NCBI RefSeq assembly: GCF_000974985.2
Contig: NZ_LAVA02000079.1
Location: 1-61,081 of the forward strand
Direction: 5' to 3'
DNA from: Streptomyces mangrovisoli
Lineage (GTDB): Bacteria; Actinomycetota; Actinomycetes; Streptomycetales; Streptomycetaceae
Length of the DNA stretch: 61,081 nt
Part shown: piece by piece, positions 23,648 to 31,591 of the stretch
How positions within the stretch are numbered: position 1 is the stretch's first letter
How the letters are laid out: each line of letters starts with the position of its first letter
Notes under the pieces: model-generated
Seen by the model: only the letters and a program-made list of their open reading frames with translations
What the model was told of the DNA's origin: nothing
The model's database searches: none
Program-made: the position numbers and the translations under genes

Positions 23648-25312
23648 TTACCCCTGTTGCAGGTAGGTGCGCCAGCCGGCGTGGTGGGTGATGTCCTGCG
23701 CATCGCGCAGTGCGGACGGTTCGCACAGGAAGCCGGGGGCCGTCGTGCCGTCGGCGAGTTCCACCCGGCCCAGGGCCATCGGGCGGGGGAGGGTGGCCAG
23801 GAGGCTGCCGAGGCCCTCCGCCGGGAGACGCCAGATCTCCGTCTCGATGCCCGCACCGCCCTCGCCGACATGGACCAGCCCCGGCTTCGGCGGGACCGTG
23901 TCCAGGGCGTACAGGCGGTAGACGGGGGCCGTGGTCGTCGTGCGGGCCAGGCGGCCGCCCAGGGACAGGAGTTGGGGGTTCAGGGGCTGACCCGTCAGAT
24001 GGGCGCCGACCACCGCGAGGCTCACCTCCGCCCGGAGCGAGCGGGCGATCGTGGCCAGGCGTTCGTCGGTGAACGCCGGACCGATCAGCATCACCCCGAA
24101 CGGCAGTCCGCCGACCTCGCCCGCGGGGACGGCGACCGCCGCCAGGTCGAAGAGGTTGGTGGAGTTGGTGAAGCGGCCCAGGCGGGCGTTGGCGCCCAGC
24201 GGGTCCGCGGCCACCTCGGCGAGGGTGGGATGGCCGGGAGCGGTCGGCAGCAACAGGGCGTCCGCGTCGGCGAGTTCCGCGAGCGCGCGGGCGCGCAGCG
24301 CGGCCAGGCGGTCCATGTCGGCGTAGAGGCGATGGGCCGGGATGTCGCGGGCGCGGGAGATGATGCCGGCGACGGTCGGGTCGAGCGTGTCCGCGTCGGC
24401 GCCGCCGTCCGCTGTCGCCTTGTCGATGAATTCACCCACCGCGGTGTAGCGCTCGGCCACGAACGCGCCCTCGTAGAGCATCGCCGCCGCCTCGGTGAAC
24501 GGCGTCAGGTCCAGCGGCCGGATCTCCGCGCCCGCGTCCGCGAGGAGTCGTACGGCCGTCTCGTACGCCGCCGGCCAGCCGTCGTCCAGGTCGCCGAGCT
24601 GGGCGAGCGGGGGTACGGCGATCCGCCACGGGCCCGGCGCGCGGGCCGGGAGCGGCGGGAGGGCGCGGGCGGGCGGGCCCGCCAGGTGGGCCAGCGCCTG
24701 CTCGGCCTCGGGCAGGGTGCGGGCGAACACGGTGACGCAGTCGAGCGACGCGCAGGCGGGGACCACGCCCTCGGTGGGGACCAGGCCGCGGGTCGGCTTC
24801 AGCCCGACGATGCCGTTGAAGGCGGCCGGGATCCGGCCGGAGCCCGCGGTGTCGGTGCCCAGGGCGAGGTCGGCGATGCCGAGGGCGACGGCGACCGCGG
24901 ACCCGGAGCTGGAGCCGCCGCTGATCCGCGCGGGGTCGTGGGCGGCGCGTACGGCGCCGTAGGGGGAGCGGGTGCCGACCAGACCGGTGGCGAACTGGTC
25001 CAGGTTGGTGGTGCCCAGGACGAGCGCGCCTGCCGCGCGCAGCCGGGCGACCGCGGGCGCGTCGGCTGCGGGCCGGTAGGCGTAGGCGGGGCAGCCCGCG
25101 GTGGTGGGCAGCCCGGCGACGTCGATGTTGCCCTTGACGGCCAGCAGGCGCCCGGCGAGCGGCAGCCGCTCCCCGGCGGCGACCCGCGCGTCGATCGCGC
25201 GGGCCTCCGCCTCCGTCTCGGCGCGCGGTCGCAGGCCGATCCAGATCTCCGGGCGGTCGACCGCCGCGATCCGGTCGTAGGCCGCGCGCAGCCGGGTCAG
25301 GGTGGTGGACAT
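23648..25312 (-). CDS. atzF: Allophanate hydrolase
   Basis: Amidase-signature enzyme that splits allophanate into two CO2 and two ammonia; the last step of the operon's nitrogen-release pathway. 554 residues. The catalytic triad fits Lys60 (AVKGN), cis-Ser134 (GGSSSGSA) and Ser158 (TDTAGSGRIPA). A C-terminal domain of about 130 residues (from roughly 430) is the AtzF-type C-domain, which is absent from simple amidases. It is the last gene of a four-gene operon, 87 bp after the carboxylase; the gap holds a 9-bp hairpin. ATG at 25312 with GGAGCAAGG upstream. Confidence 0.92.
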   Translation of the reverse strand: MSTTLTRLRAAYDRIAAVDRPEIWIGLRPRAETEAEARAIDARVAAGERLPLAGRLLAVKGNIDVAGLPTTAGCPAYAYRPAADAPAVARLRAAGALVLGTTNLDQFATGLVGTRSPYGAVRAAHDPARISGGSSSGSAVAVALGIADLALGTDTAGSGRIPAAFNGIVGLKPTRGLVPTEGVVPACASLDCVTVFARTLPEAEQALAHLAGPPARALPPLPARAPGPWRIAVPPLAQLGDLDDGWPAAYETAVRLLADAGAEIRPLDLTPFTEAAAMLYEGAFVAERYTAVGEFIDKATADGGADADTLDPTVAGIISRARDIPAHRLYADMDRLAALRARALAELADADALLLPTAPGHPTLAEVAADPLGANARLGRFTNSTNLFDLAAVAVPAGEVGGLPFGVMLIGPAFTDERLATIARSLRAEVSLAVVGAHLTGQPLNPQLLSLGGRLARTTTTAPVYRLYALDTVPPKPGLVHVGEGGAGIETEIWRLPAEGLGSLLATLPRPMALGRVELADGTTAPGFLCEPSALRDAQDITHHAGWRTYLQQG

Positions 25313-25361
25313 CCTTGCTCCTCTGGTCGGTTCGCCGCCGTGCCGGGGCCGGGTGCTGGTG

Positions 25362-25380
25362 GCGGGATCCCGGATCCCGC
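25362..25380. other. Intercistronic hairpin
   Basis: GCGGGATCC and GGATCCCGC separated by one C, in the 87-bp gap between the carboxylase and the allophanate hydrolase. Possibly an mRNA-processing or attenuation structure. Confidence 0.4.
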
Positions 25381-25399
25381 GGTCGCGGGGACGGCGGGG

Positions 25400-28300
25400 T
25401 CAGGCGGCGGGGCCCAGCACGATCAGCGCCGTGCCCGCCTCCACCTGGTCCCCCGGGCGGGCCAGGATCTCGCGGACCACGCCGGCCGTCGGCGCGTGCA
25501 CCCGTGACTCCATCTTCATCGCCTCCAGCGCGAGCAGCGGCTGTCCGGCGGTCACCGTGTCGCCGGGTTCGACGTTCAGCTGCCACACCGACGCGGCGAA
25601 CTCGGCCTCGACGAGGCGCCCGCCGGGCGGCACGGTGACCTCGGCGGCGGGGGCCGGGGGAGCGGTGGCCGCGTCGGCGCGCGCGAACTCGCCCGCCGCC
25701 TCCCACGCGTCGCGCTCGGCGGCGAACGCGGTGCGCTGCCGGTCCTGGAACTCGCCTATGGAAGCAGCGTGTTCGGCGAGGAAGCGCTCGTGGTCGGCGA
25801 GCGAGAAGGTGCCGTCCTCGATCCGCGGCACGAAGCGTCCGGAGACGATGTCGGCGCGCAGGTCGAGGAGTTCGTCGGCGTCGACGGGATACCAGCGGAT
25901 GCGGTCGAAGAAGCGCAGCAGCCAGGGGGAGCCCGGTTCGAACGCGCCGCGCTGCTGCCAGGCCGACCACACCTGGGTCGTCCGGCCGACGAACTGGTAG
26001 CCGCCGGGGCCCTCCATGCCGTAGACGCACAGGTAGGCGCCGCCGATGCCGACGGAGTTCTCGGCCGTCCAGGTGCGGGCCGGGTTGTACTTGGTGGTGA
26101 CCAGGCGGTGGCGCGGGTCGAGGGGGGTGGCGACCGGGGCGCCGAGGTAGACGTCGCCGAGGCCGAGGACCAGGTACTCGGCGTCGAAGACCGTGCGGTA
26201 CACGTCGTCGACGGAGTCCAGGCCGTTCACGCGGCGGATGAACTCGATGTTCCACGGGCACCAGGGCGCGTCGTCGCGCACGCCCGCCATGTACCGGGCG
26301 ATCGCCTCGCGGGTGGCGGGGTCGTCCCAGGACAGCGGCAGGTGCACCGTGCGGGAGGGCACGACGAGCTGGTCCGTGGGCGGCAGCCCGGCCGCGATCT
26401 CCCGTACGGCGGCCAGCAGTTCGGGCAGCGGCAGGCGGCGCGGGTCGGTGCGGATCTGGAGCGAGCGGATGCCGGGGGTGAGGTCGGCGACGCCGGGCAG
26501 CGCCGCCGCGGTGACGGCCTCCATCAGGGCGTGCACGCGCATCCGCAGCGCCAGGTCGAGCTGCATCGGCCCGAACTCGACGAGCAGGTTGTCGTCGCCG
26601 CTGCGGCGGAAGGTGAGATCGCCGTCGCGGGCCAGGATGCCGCCGTCGTGGATCTCCGGGCGGGCCGTGCCGTCCACATGGACGGGCGCGAACCGCACGG
26701 TGTCGCCGGGCCGGAGCTGGCCCAGCTTCCACCGCTCGCCGCTGAGGATCGTGGCGGGGCAGACGAAGCCGCCGAGGGAGGGCCCGTCGGGGCCGAGCAG
26801 CACCGGCATGTCGCCGGTGTAGTCGACGGCGCCCACCGAGTAGGGGGTGTCGTGGATGTTGGAGGGGTGCAGACCGGCCTCGCCGCCGTCGGCGCGCGCC
26901 CAGCGCGGCTTGGGGCCGACCAGCCGCACCCCGGTGCGCGCCGAGTTGAAGTGCACCTTCCAGTCGGCGGCGTAGAAGTCGCGGATGTCGTCCTCGGTGA
27001 AGAACTCCGGTGCCGCGTGCGGTCCTTCGGCCGCGGCCACCCGCCACACGGAGCCGAACTCCGGACGGTCGGCGGCCGGTACGGGCGTGCCGTCGGCGAC
27101 GGTGCCGCCGTGCAGCACGTCGCCGGTGCGCAGGGCGCGGCCGCCGTGCCCGCCGAACCGGCCGAGCGTGAAGGTGGCCGCACTGCCGAGGAACGCGGGC
27201 ACGTCGAGGCCGTCGGCGAACAACACATAGGTGCGCAGGCCGTGTTCGGCCGGGGCGCCCACCTCCAGGACCGCGCCCGCCGGGACCGTCAGAGGCTCCC
27301 ACTGCGCGACCGGGGCGCCGTCCGCGGTGACGGGGGCGGGGGCGCCGGTCACGCACACCGTGGTGGCGTGCGTGAACCTCAACGACGGCCCCTGGAGCGT
27401 GCATTCGAGTCCCGGCGCGCCTTCGGGATTGCCGAGGGCACGGTTGCCGAGGCGGAACGACAGGTCGTCCATGGGGCCGCACGGCGGCACGCCGACCTGC
27501 CAGTGCCCGATCCGGCCCGGCCAGTCCTGGACGGTGGTGAGGGTGCCGCCGGTGAGCACCTCGATCCGCGGGGTGGGGTCGGTGATGCCGGCCAGGGTCG
27601 CCGTGGAGTGCGTGGCCGCGGCAACGGCCGGGTCGGCGAGCGCCGCCCGGACCAGGCCGAGGTTGGTCTCGATGCCGTCGACCCGGGTGCGGGCCAGCGC
27701 CTCGTCCAGCCTGCGCAGCGCCTCACCCCGGTCGGCGCCGCGGGCGATCACCTTCGCGAGCATCGGGTCGTACGCCGTCGTGACCTCGGTGCCGGTCTCC
27801 ACCCAGCCGTCGACGCGGACGCCCGCCGGGAACTCCACCCGGGTCAGCAGCCCGGCGCTCGGCCGGTGTTCGCGCGAGGGGTCCTCGGCGTACACGCGGG
27901 CCTCGACGGCGTGGCCGCGCGGGGTGCCGGGGTCGCGGACGACATCGCGTTCGCCGCGCGCCAGGCGCAGCATCCACGCGACGAGGTCCACGCCGTAGAC
28001 CTCCTCGGTGACCGGGTGCTCGACCTGGAGGCGGGTGTTGACCTCCAGGAAGTACGCCTCCTCGCGGGCGGCGTCGTAGACGAACTCCACGGTGCCCGCC
28101 GAGCGGTAGCCGACCGAGGCGCACAAGTCGCGGGCGGCGTCGGCCAGTCGGCGGCGCACGGCGTCGGGCAGGCCGGGGGCCGGGGCCTCCTCCAGAACCT
28201 TCTGGTTGCGGCGCTGGAGGGAGCAGTCGCGGTCGCCGAAGGTGACGACCCGGCCCTCGCCGTCGCCGAAGACCTGCACCTCGACATGGCGGGCGTGCTC

Positions 28301-28909
28301 CACCAGGCGCTCCAGGAAGACCCCGGCGGAGGAGAAGGACGCGGCGGCGACGCGCTGCACCCGCTCCCAGGCGTCGCCCAGTTCACCGGCGGAGCGGCAG
28401 GCCGACATGCCGATGCCGCCGCCTCCGCCGGTGGCCTTCAGCATCACCGGGTAGCCGATGCGGGCCGCCTCGGCGTGGGCCTGCGCCAGGTCGGCGAGGA
28501 GTCCGGTGCCCGGCGCCAGCGGCACGCCCGCGGCCTCGGCGGCCGCCCGCGCGGTGTGCTTGGCACCGAACAGCTCCAGCTGCCGCGGCGTCGGACCGAC
28601 GAACACGATCCCGGCGTCCTCGCAGCGCCGGGCGAAGGCCGCGTCCTCGGAGAGGAAGCCGTAGCCCGGGTGGATCGCGCCCGCGCCGGTGTCCTTCGCC
28701 GCCCGCAGCACCAGATCGGCGTCGAGGTACGACTCCTTGGCGGGCGCGGGCCCGAGCCGCACGGCCTCGTCCGCGAGCCGTACGTGCGCCGCGCCGCGGT
28801 CGGCGTCGGAGTACACCGCGACCGTGCGCAGGCCGAGTTCGCGGGCGGTGCGGATGATCCGCACGGCGATCTCGCCCCGGTTGGCGACCAGCAGGGTGTC
28901 GAAGGTCAT
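25400..28909 (-). CDS. Biotin-dependent urea/guanidine carboxylase
   Basis: 1169 residues. Order: biotin carboxylase (about 1-450; ATP-grasp GGGGGIGMSAC, EVNTRLQVEHP), a KipA-like half (about 490-800, VQDWPGRIGHWQVGVPPCGPMD), a KipI-like half (about 830-1040), and a biotinyl domain with LEAMKMES (biotin Lys about 1132). This is the layout of urea carboxylase. Work on bacterial operons that also carry two DUF1989 proteins showed that such enzymes prefer guanidine. The two DUF1989 genes directly upstream, both in ATGA overlaps, make guanidine carboxylation the better guess here, not proven from sequence. ATG at 28909; the longer reading frame is an artefact. Confidence 0.9.
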   Translation of the reverse strand: MTFDTLLVANRGEIAVRIIRTARELGLRTVAVYSDADRGAAHVRLADEAVRLGPAPAKESYLDADLVLRAAKDTGAGAIHPGYGFLSEDAAFARRCEDAGIVFVGPTPRQLELFGAKHTARAAAEAAGVPLAPGTGLLADLAQAHAEAARIGYPVMLKATGGGGGIGMSACRSAGELGDAWERVQRVAAASFSSAGVFLERLVEHARHVEVQVFGDGEGRVVTFGDRDCSLQRRNQKVLEEAPAPGLPDAVRRRLADAARDLCASVGYRSAGTVEFVYDAAREEAYFLEVNTRLQVEHPVTEEVYGVDLVAWMLRLARGERDVVRDPGTPRGHAVEARVYAEDPSREHRPSAGLLTRVEFPAGVRVDGWVETGTEVTTAYDPMLAKVIARGADRGEALRRLDEALARTRVDGIETNLGLVRAALADPAVAAATHSTATLAGITDPTPRIEVLTGGTLTTVQDWPGRIGHWQVGVPPCGPMDDLSFRLGNRALGNPEGAPGLECTLQGPSLRFTHATTVCVTGAPAPVTADGAPVAQWEPLTVPAGAVLEVGAPAEHGLRTYVLFADGLDVPAFLGSAATFTLGRFGGHGGRALRTGDVLHGGTVADGTPVPAADRPEFGSVWRVAAAEGPHAAPEFFTEDDIRDFYAADWKVHFNSARTGVRLVGPKPRWARADGGEAGLHPSNIHDTPYSVGAVDYTGDMPVLLGPDGPSLGGFVCPATILSGERWKLGQLRPGDTVRFAPVHVDGTARPEIHDGGILARDGDLTFRRSGDDNLLVEFGPMQLDLALRMRVHALMEAVTAAALPGVADLTPGIRSLQIRTDPRRLPLPELLAAVREIAAGLPPTDQLVVPSRTVHLPLSWDDPATREAIARYMAGVRDDAPWCPWNIEFIRRVNGLDSVDDVYRTVFDAEYLVLGLGDVYLGAPVATPLDPRHRLVTTKYNPARTWTAENSVGIGGAYLCVYGMEGPGGYQFVGRTTQVWSAWQQRGAFEPGSPWLLRFFDRIRWYPVDADELLDLRADIVSGRFVPRIEDGTFSLADHERFLAEHAASIGEFQDRQRTAFAAERDAWEAAGEFARADAATAPPAPAAEVTVPPGGRLVEAEFAASVWQLNVEPGDTVTAGQPLLALEAMKMESRVHAPTAGVVREILARPGDQVEAGTALIVLGPAA

Positions 28910-29580
28910 CCCGCGGCTCCGATCGTCAGCTGCACGGCCGTCGGGTCGAAGCCGTTGCACGGGTTGTTGATCTGGGGGCAGTTGGAGACCAGCACCAGCA
29001 CGTCGCACTCGGCGCGCAGGGTCAGCCGGCGGCCCGGCGCGGACAGTCCGTCGACGATGCCGAGGGTGCCGTCCTTCTCCACCGGCACGTTCATGTACCA
29101 GTTGATGTTGGAGACCAGGTCGCGCTTGCCGAGGCCGTGCCGGGCGCCCTCGGCGAGGAAGTTGTCCACGCAGGCGTGCTGCGCCCACGTGTGGTGGCCG
29201 TAGCGCAGGGTGTTGGACTCCTTGGAGCAGGCGCCGCCGACGGTGTCGTGGCGGCCGACCTCGTCCTCGACGACCGTCATCAGCGGGGTGTGCTCGCCCG
29301 AGAGCAGCACGCTGCCGGTGGTCAGGAAGATGCCGCCCTGCGCGTGGATCGTGTCGGGCGCGCTGTAGCGCACGGACGTGTCGTGGGCGTCGTAGACGAG
29401 GAAGTCGACGGCCTGGTTGCCGTGCAGGTCGGTGACGGTCAGGGTCTCGCCGCAGCGGACGACGGACGACCAGGCGGCACGGGCCGCGACCACGGTCGTC
29501 GTGCCGATGCCGGACGTGGCCTCGGCCGTCGTGCCCGTACGGGTCCCCTCGCGGGCCGGGATCACGGTCGTGCTGCTCAT
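28906..29580 (-). CDS. DUF1989 urea-amidolyase-associated protein (carboxyguanidine deiminase subunit candidate)
   Basis: 224 residues, DUF1989 family. Conserved parts visible: GNQAVDFLVYDA, the cysteine-containing VGGACSKESN, SNINWYMNVPV, and the C-terminal SNCPQINNPCNGFDPT, which fits a metal or active-site cysteine region. Long annotated only as urea-carboxylase-associated protein 2; paired DUF1989 proteins from guanidine operons form carboxyguanidine deiminase (CgdAB), which makes allophanate. That product is the substrate of the hydrolase at the operon's end. Both ends overlap neighbours by four bases (ATGA), so the three genes are tightly coupled. Which Cgd subunit it is cannot be decided here. 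Confidence 0.85.
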   Translation of the reverse strand: MSSTTVIPAREGTRTGTTAEATSGIGTTTVVAARAAWSSVVRCGETLTVTDLHGNQAVDFLVYDAHDTSVRYSAPDTIHAQGGIFLTTGSVLLSGEHTPLMTVVEDEVGRHDTVGGACSKESNTLRYGHHTWAQHACVDNFLAEGARHGLGKRDLVSNINWYMNVPVEKDGTLGIVDGLSAPGRRLTLRAECDVLVLVSNCPQINNPCNGFDPTAVQLTIGAAG

Positions 29581-30401
29581 GCGAGCCCCCTCGCGGTGAG
29601 GAATTCGGCGGTGTTGAGGAAGGCGCGGCGGCCTTCCGGGGTGGCGTCCCACAGGGGGTCCCCGGGCGCGGTCGGCGCGGCGCGCCAGGCGAGCACCTCC
29701 AGCGGGGTGCTGACGTAGTCGGGGCGCGGATCGACCGGGTGCGGCACGTTGGCGATCAGCACGGTCAGGTCCTGCTCGGCGCGCAGGGTGACGCTCGCGC
29801 CGGGTCCCGCCGAGCCGGTGAAGGCGAGGGAGCCGTCCTCGTCGACCGTCACGCCCTGGAAGAACGACAGCGACGGCGGCAGATCGCGCGGGGTGAGGCC
29901 GTTCTTCGCCGCGGCCAGCTTGAACAGCTCGCGGCCCGCCGGGGAGGCGGACTGCGGGGTGCCGTCGCCGTAGCGCGCGGTGTTGCGGGCGAGCGCGGAG
30001 GTGCCGCACAGGGCGTCGTGGCGGCCGGAGGTGTCGGCGATCACCGAGGCGAGGACGCGGCCCTGGTCGGACAGGAGCAGCACACCCTCGCCGAGGTAGG
30101 CGTTCCACTGGACCTTGACGGTGTCGGCGACGTTGAGCCGCTCCCAGGGGCGGCCGTCCACGAAGAGCAGCAGATGCGCGCAGGCGTCGCCGCGCAGGTC
30201 GGTCAGGCGCAGTTCGGTGCCGCGGGCGAGCACCCGGTGGGTGTAGTTGCCGCCCGCCACCGTCTCCGCCCACACCAGGTGCCCCGCCGCGCAGGGCGGG
30301 GACGGCCAGTCGGCCGCGGGCACGACGGGCATGGCCTCGGTGCGGGCGCCCTCCTGGGCGCGGGCGTGATCGCGCGCTCCGTACGTGGTCGCTGTGGCCA
30401 T
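29577..30401 (-). CDS. DUF1989 urea-amidolyase-associated protein, first gene of operon (carboxyguanidine deiminase subunit candidate)
   Basis: 274 residues, also DUF1989 and homologous in layout to its downstream neighbour: TELRLTDLRGDACAHLLLF aligns with the GNQAVDFLVYD region, and GRHDALCGTSALARN with the cysteine region of the partner. The C-terminus lacks the partner's Cys-Pro-Gln motif (NVPHPVDPRPDYV instead), which suggests that only one subunit carries a full site. ATG at 30401 with GGAGGTC upstream. First gene of the operon; a 10+10-bp palindrome 72-93 bp upstream is the likely operator, read in the other direction by the divergent TetR gene. Confidence 0.85.
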   Translation of the reverse strand: MATATTYGARDHARAQEGARTEAMPVVPAADWPSPPCAAGHLVWAETVAGGNYTHRVLARGTELRLTDLRGDACAHLLLFVDGRPWERLNVADTVKVQWNAYLGEGVLLLSDQGRVLASVIADTSGRHDALCGTSALARNTARYGDGTPQSASPAGRELFKLAAAKNGLTPRDLPPSLSFFQGVTVDEDGSLAFTGSAGPGASVTLRAEQDLTVLIANVPHPVDPRPDYVSTPLEVLAWRAAPTAPGDPLWDATPEGRRAFLNTAEFLTARGLA

Positions 30402-30472
30402 CGCGGGACCTCCGGCTCCGGGGGAAGCTTGCCGGGCGGCGCTCGGGGTGATGTCCGGGCGGCGCTCGGATG

Positions 30473-30494
30473 ATTTCTGTCGCTCGACAGAAAT
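30473..30494. promoter_or_regulatory. Palindromic operator between TetR gene and guanidine/urea operon
   Basis: ATTTCTGTCG (30473-30482) and CGACAGAAAT (30485-30494) form a perfect inverted repeat with spacer CT. A nearly identical palindrome lies at 39065-39086 before the APC permease. Its divergent position makes the adjacent TetR protein the prime candidate binder. Confidence 0.75.
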
Positions 30495-30594
30495 TAGGAG
30501 CGGGCCGGGTCGGGGGCGTTGCCCCGCCGTTGCCGCCGGGTTACCGACCGCTCACCGAGATCACGGGGGCGGGCGGTGTGCGAGGATCGGGAGC

Positions 30595-31230
30595 ATGGGG
30601 ACGCCAGGTGCCGGGCAGGGAGGGCGGGTGGGCCGGCCGCGGGCCGCGCAGCGCCCGGCCAGCGGACTCGAACCGCGCGCCGAACTGCTGGCCGCCGCCG
30701 CCGAGTTGTTCACCACCCGCGGCTACTCGGCCACCACCACGCGGGCGGTCGCCGAACGCGCCGGGATGCGGCAGGCGACGATGTACCACTACGTCACCGG
30801 CAAGGAGGAACTCCTCGCCGAGCTGCTGGAGTCCACCGTCACGCCGTCGCTCGCGTACGCCCGTGAACTGCTCGCCGACGACACCGCGCCGGGCGAGCGG
30901 CGCCTGTGGGAGCTGTGCCGGGCCGACGTGGAGCTGCTGTGCGGCGGGTCGCACAACCTGGGCGGGCTGTACCTGCTGCCGGAGGTGCGGGCCGAGCGGT
31001 TCGCCGGGTTCCATGCGGTGCGGGCCGAACTCAAGGACGCCTACCGGCAGTTGCTCGCGGCCACGGTGGCGGGCGGCGCGCTCGCGAAGGCCGATCTCGA
31101 CCTCAGGACCGATCTGGTCTTCGGGCTCATCGAGGGCGTGATCCTGGTCCACCGCTCCGATCCGGAGCGCCCGGTGGGGGAGTTCGCCCGCGCGACGGCG
31201 GACGCGGCGCTGCGGATCGCGGGGGTCTGA
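30595..31230 (+). CDS. TetR-family transcriptional regulator
   Basis: 211 residues. HTH at about 25-70 (AAELFTTRGYSATTTRAVAERAG, MRQATMYHYVTGKEELL), then an effector-binding helical domain. ATG at 30595 with GGATCGGGAG upstream; the earlier in-frame region from 30385 would cross the operator and is rejected. Divergent from the guanidine/urea operon, with the palindrome about 100 bp before its own start, so it probably represses both directions. The second palindrome before the APC permease suggests it controls uptake too. The ligand is unknown; guanidine, urea or an intermediate are plausible. Confidence 0.87.
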   Translation: MGTPGAGQGGRVGRPRAAQRPASGLEPRAELLAAAAELFTTRGYSATTTRAVAERAGMRQATMYHYVTGKEELLAELLESTVTPSLAYARELLADDTAPGERRLWELCRADVELLCGGSHNLGGLYLLPEVRAERFAGFHAVRAELKDAYRQLLAATVAGGALAKADLDLRTDLVFGLIEGVILVHRSDPERPVGEFARATADAALRIAGV

Positions 31231-31591
31231 GGCGCCCCGGGCGCCCGGCCCTCGACGTCCGGCCCCCGACGTCCGGCGTCCGGCCCCGTGGGCCCTGATT
31301 CACCCGCCCCGGTGACCTCTTCTCGCACATCCGCCCCTAGTGACACCGTGTGTGCGAATGATCTCCCAGCGTACAAATGGGGCCGAGGGTACTCCTGTCG
31401 CAAGGGCGATTTCAGCCGCTTGCTGAATATGACACAGCGATGATCCGGTCGGACTAAGCTCGCCCGCAGCGCACCGAGTTGGGATGGATTCGGGCGTTTG
31501 TTCCCCGACGTGCCAAAGGTCCAGTACGGGTGCGTGACGTTTCCCCCGGCAAGCTCCCCGACCCCCAGCCGATTCGTCTCAAAGGGCTTAC
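31231..31591. promoter_or_regulatory. Intergenic region upstream of the conservon
   Basis: 361 bp. A GGCGCC-CCG-GGCGCC hairpin directly after the TetR stop (31231-31245) may terminate it, followed by direct repeats of GACGTCCGGC. The rest is AT-richer than average (31340-31460) and presumably carries the conservon promoter; I could not pick convincing -10/-35 boxes. No gene seen. Confidence 0.4.

Noticed and set aside
20644..23871. Open frame of more than 1000 codons on the minus strand, opposite helY
   Set aside because: It is a mirror of the high-GC third position of helY; no recognisable domain, and it would contradict the helicase motifs on the + strand.
25769..29203. 1144-codon + strand frame opposite the carboxylase
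   Set aside because: Composition is biased low-complexity (Gly/Ala/Val/Arg); the minus strand has full biotin-carboxylase and biotinyl motifs.
30402..30594. Guanidine riboswitch in the leader of the carboxylase operon
   Set aside because: I could not find the paired stems of a guanidine riboswitch; the segment is dominated by the palindrome and a direct repeat of CCGGGCGGCGCTCGG. A covariance search would be decisive.
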